From assembly GCA_020201445.1 (NCBI GenBank), contig JAIVGU010000208.1, forward strand, positions 1 through 7,111: a stretch of 7,111 nt of DNA, written 5' to 3'. Shown here in pieces: positions 5,773 through 7,111 of the stretch. The DNA is from Halobacteriales archaeon. GTDB taxonomy: Archaea > Thermoplasmatota > E2 > JACPAO01 > JAHFTW01. The notes under the pieces are model-generated. The model did no database searches and had not been told where the DNA came from. It worked only from the letters and a program-made list of their open reading frames with translations. Made by a program: the position numbers and the translations under genes. Numbering within the stretch: position 1 is the stretch's first letter; every line of letters starts with the position of its first letter.

Positions 5773-5847
5773 ATGGCTTCGCTCCGGCGCGAAGTGCCGG
5801 ACGCGGGCCACGAGGGCCATGGACATGGCCCCGGCGAAGGCCACTGA
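5773..5847 (+). other. Possible tiny His-rich ORF in the FKBP frame
   Basis: ATG 5773 opens a 24-codon frame that ends in the same His-rich tail as FKBP. It has no evident ribosome binding site. CTTCGC/GCGAAG at 5778-5795 could form a 6-bp hairpin inside it. Readthrough of the FKBP TGA would also enter it, adding 31 residues. Most likely it is a by-product of the 44-bp duplication rather than a gene. Confidence 0.15.
5804..5847 (+). repeat. 44-bp direct repeat, copy 2 (downstream of FKBP)
   Basis: Offset from copy 1 by 96 bp, a multiple of three, so it is in the FKBP frame and again encodes the GHEGHGHGPGEGH tail plus TGA. The 18-bp palindrome recurs at 5814-5831. The sequence between the copies is unrelated to what precedes copy 1, so only 44 bp were duplicated. 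Confidence 0.92.
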
Positions 5848-5860
5848 CGCCAACCCCTGG

Positions 5861-5928
5861 CCGCGCAGGGCGCGAATGTCCTGAAGACGGTTTTCCTCGC
5901 CCCTCGCAGGATTCGCGGTGACGCAGGC
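5861..5928. repeat. Second, diverged copy of the 4909-4969 repeat element
   Basis: CCGCGCAGGGCGCGAA at 5861-5876 matches CCGCGAAGGCCGCGAA at 4909-4924 at 14 of 16 positions. CGCAGGATTCGC at 5905-5916 matches CGCAGGGTTCGC at 4948-4959 at 11 of 12. The loops also share a TCCTC-containing segment. Here pairing is reduced to CGCGAAT (5871-5877) with ATTCGCG (5911-5917). With the second His-tail repeat, this fills most of the 223-bp gap between the FKBP and cupredoxin genes; I see no gene there. Confidence 0.55.
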
Positions 5929-5944
5929 AAGCGATAGGCAATGC

Positions 5945-5952
5945 CTTTGAAG
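5945..5952 (+). promoter_or_regulatory. Possible promoter box of the cupredoxin gene
   Basis: CTTTGAAG lies with 22 nt between its last G and the ATG at 5975. It differs by one base from the CTTTGTAG before the endonuclease IV gene and has nearly the same spacing, so it may be a weaker version of the same box. Confidence 0.35.
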
Positions 5953-5974
5953 TTCCGCGGATGTCGCCGGGCCA

Positions 5975-6442
5975 ATGCGCCGCTGGCTCACCGTCTCGCT
6001 CTCCATCCTGGCCGGCCTCCTGGTGGTCTACGCCGCCTACGCCTTCTTCGTCTCGCACGACAGCGGCACCAAGGTCAGCGTCACCATCCACGCCGGCGTC
6101 CACAAGGACGGCGCCAAGGCGGGCAAGATGTACTACCAGTGCACCAGCCTCTCCGGCGCGGGGGCGAGCAAGGACGACACCGACCAGTGCACCGTCACCG
6201 TGCACAAGCGCGACAAGGTCACCTTCACCGTCATCAGCGACGACGGCCCGGGCCGCACCCACGACTTCAAGCTCCTCGGCGCCCCCTACCTCCTCTACCC
6301 CGCCGGCATCGAGATGGAGATCGAGGACGGCAGCCAGAGCGGCACCTTCGTCGCGTGGGCCACCGGCGACTACACCTTCATCTGCGAGTTCGCCGGCCAC
6401 GAGGACGCCGGCATGTGGGGCACCCTGCGCGTCCTGGACTGA
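5975..6442 (+). CDS. Membrane-anchored type-1 copper protein (cupredoxin/plastocyanin-like)
   Basis: 155 residues. One N-terminal hydrophobic helix (~4-25), preceded by MRRW, anchors the protein with the rest outside. The beta-sandwich domain (~33-155) holds the blue-copper ligand set: H96 in RTHDFKLLG, then C137, H142 and M147 in FICEFAGHEDAGMWG. The C-x4-H-x4-M spacing and the terminal GTLRVLD strand are typical of plastocyanin-type cupredoxins. C56 and C72 could form a disulfide in the insert before the H96 strand. It probably carries electrons on the outer face of the membrane, but no redox partner is in the window, so the pathway is unknown. The ATG at 5975 gives a normal signal anchor; upstream ATGs at 5941 and 5961 are out of frame. 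The gene appears to be single, with its own weak promoter. Confidence 0.9.
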   Translation: MRRWLTVSLSILAGLLVVYAAYAFFVSHDSGTKVSVTIHAGVHKDGAKAGKMYYQCTSLSGAGASKDDTDQCTVTVHKRDKVTFTVISDDGPGRTHDFKLLGAPYLLYPAGIEMEIEDGSQSGTFVAWATGDYTFICEFAGHEDAGMWGTLRVLD

Positions 6443-6462
6443 GGCGCCATCCGCTGGTGCAG

Positions 6463-6520
6463 GCGAACCGAGAGGACGCAGATTCCACAGAGTGCAAGCT
6501 TCTCCTTTGGACGCGGACCC
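6463..6520. repeat. Faint repeat-like sequence in the cupredoxin-endonuclease IV gap
   Basis: GAACC (6464-6468), GCAGATTCCAC (6478-6488) and AAGCTT (6496-6501) appear in the same order as GAACC (14-18), GCACGCATTCCAC (26-38) and AAGCTT (41-46) at the window start, followed in both by TCC-rich modules. Spacing differs by several bases. It may be a decayed relative of the window-start element. No gene is seen between 6443 and 6609. Confidence 0.25.
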
Positions 6521-6580
6521 TCCGCCGAGGATGGCTCGGCGCCCGCACGCGTCCAGCCTCATAGTGAAGGCCCGTTGAGA

Positions 6581-6588
6581 CTTTGTAG
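6581..6588 (+). promoter_or_regulatory. TGTAG promoter box of the endonuclease IV gene
   Basis: CTTTGTAG has 21 nt between its last G and the ATG at 6610. It matches the boxes before the 4582 and FKBP genes and predicts a leaderless transcript. The spacing favours ATG 6610 over the adjacent in-frame ATG 6613. Confidence 0.5.
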
Positions 6589-6609
6589 CACCCGCTTCCT
6601 GGCGGCGCG

Positions 6610-7111
6610 ATGATGCGGCTGGGGGCCCACAACAGCATCGCGGGCGGGATGCACAACGCCGTCGCGGAGTGCCTCTCCATCGGCGGCGACACGATGCAGG
6701 TGTTCTGCAAGAACCAGCGCCAGTGGAAGGCCAAGCCGCTCGCGCCCGAGGACGTCAAGCTGTTCAGGGACGCCGTGGCCGCCGCGAAGGTGGGGCCGGT
6801 GATGGTGCACGACTCCTACCTCATCAACATGGCCCACCCCGACCCGGTGAAGCGCGAGGCGAGCCGGCAGGCGTTCCTGCACGAGCTGGAGCGCACCGAG
6901 GCGCTGGGCATCCCCTACCTCAACTTCCACCCCGGCAGCCACGTCCACGAGGACAAGGGCAAGCGCGACGACCGCGCCCACCGCGACACCTGCCTCGACA
7001 ACCTGGCTGCCGCGATGGCGCAGTGCATCGACGAGACGCCCGGCTACAGGTGCCGGCTGGTCATCGAGAACGCCGCGGGGCAGGGCACCAACGTGGGCAA
7101 CTCGTGGGAGG
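6610..7111 (+). CDS. nfo: Deoxyribonuclease IV (endonuclease IV, AP endonuclease), 5' part only
   Basis: The first 167 residues of a zinc-dependent AP endonuclease that cuts the DNA backbone 5' of abasic sites in base-excision repair; the frame is still open at the window end. The TIM-barrel family motifs appear in order: RLGAHNSIAGG (3-13), MQVFCKNQRQWKAKPL (29-44), VHDSYLINMAHP (66-77), LGIPYLNFHPGSH (99-111) and LVIENAAGQGTNVG (150-163). H67, H107 and E153 correspond to zinc ligands H69, H109 and E145 of E. coli Nfo. The remaining ligands should lie in the missing C-terminal ~110-120 residues. Two adjacent ATGs (6610 and 6613) could start translation; the upstream one fits the promoter spacing. 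It appears to be transcribed alone from its own promoter. E. coli nfo is the reference for the symbol. Confidence 0.95.
   Translation, partial: MMRLGAHNSIAGGMHNAVAECLSIGGDTMQVFCKNQRQWKAKPLAPEDVKLFRDAVAAAKVGPVMVHDSYLINMAHPDPVKREASRQAFLHELERTEALGIPYLNFHPGSHVHEDKGKRDDRAHRDTCLDNLAAAMAQCIDETPGYRCRLVIENAAGQGTNVGNSWE

Noticed and set aside
5749..5847. FKBP TGA as a selenocysteine or programmed readthrough codon
   Set aside because: The frame continues to the second His tail, but no selenocysteine insertion element was seen and the family needs no such residue. A simple duplication explains it.
4384..6006. 540-codon minus-strand open frame across the membrane protein and FKBP genes
   Set aside because: It runs antisense through two convincing genes and two intergenic repeats. 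Its internal amino-acid repeat (PFAGAMSMALVAR) is simply the reverse complement of the 44-bp DNA repeat.

Overview
The window is very GC-rich (roughly 70 %) and comes from an archaeon. The decisive gene is a complete ABCE1/Rli1 ribosome-recycling ATPase, a protein of archaea and eukaryotes. A long-chain FKBP chaperone of the archaeal FKBP26 type and an endonuclease IV fit this. Several genes lack a Shine-Dalgarno sequence and instead carry a short AT-rich box about 25 nt before the start codon, as expected for leaderless archaeal mRNAs. A mesophilic, GC-rich Thermoplasmatota-like lineage is a reasonable guess, but the window does not prove it.

Layout. Positions 1-157 hold no gene, only a degenerate inverted/direct repeat. 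A metallo-beta-lactamase-fold hydrolase of the NAPE-PLD/UlaG superfamily lies on the minus strand (158-1159). Between it and abce1 is the broken 3' end of a sensor histidine kinase (about 1203-1490). abce1 (1521-3305, plus) converges with a small four-helix membrane protein gene (3315-3830, minus), with 9 nt between their stops. Next come three small plus-strand genes: an anchored exported protein with four cysteines (3908-4270), a two-helix membrane protein (4311-4538) and a four-helix membrane protein made of two similar halves (4582-4893). The FKBP gene (5026-5751) has a His-rich tail. An anchored type-1 copper protein (cupredoxin) gene (5975-6442) and the 5' part of endonuclease IV (6610 to the window end) follow.

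The genes do not form one pathway. They look like single housekeeping genes (ribosome recycling, protein folding, base-excision repair) mixed with small envelope proteins, most with their own promoter. The most interesting signals are non-coding: a TGTAG box 25-26 nt before three different start codons; a 44-bp segment encoding the FKBP His-rich tail and its stop codon, duplicated 96 bp downstream in the same frame and centred on an 18-bp palindrome; and a GC-rich inverted-repeat element seen on both sides of the FKBP gene. I see no CRISPR array, tRNA, rRNA, transposase or obvious defence system.
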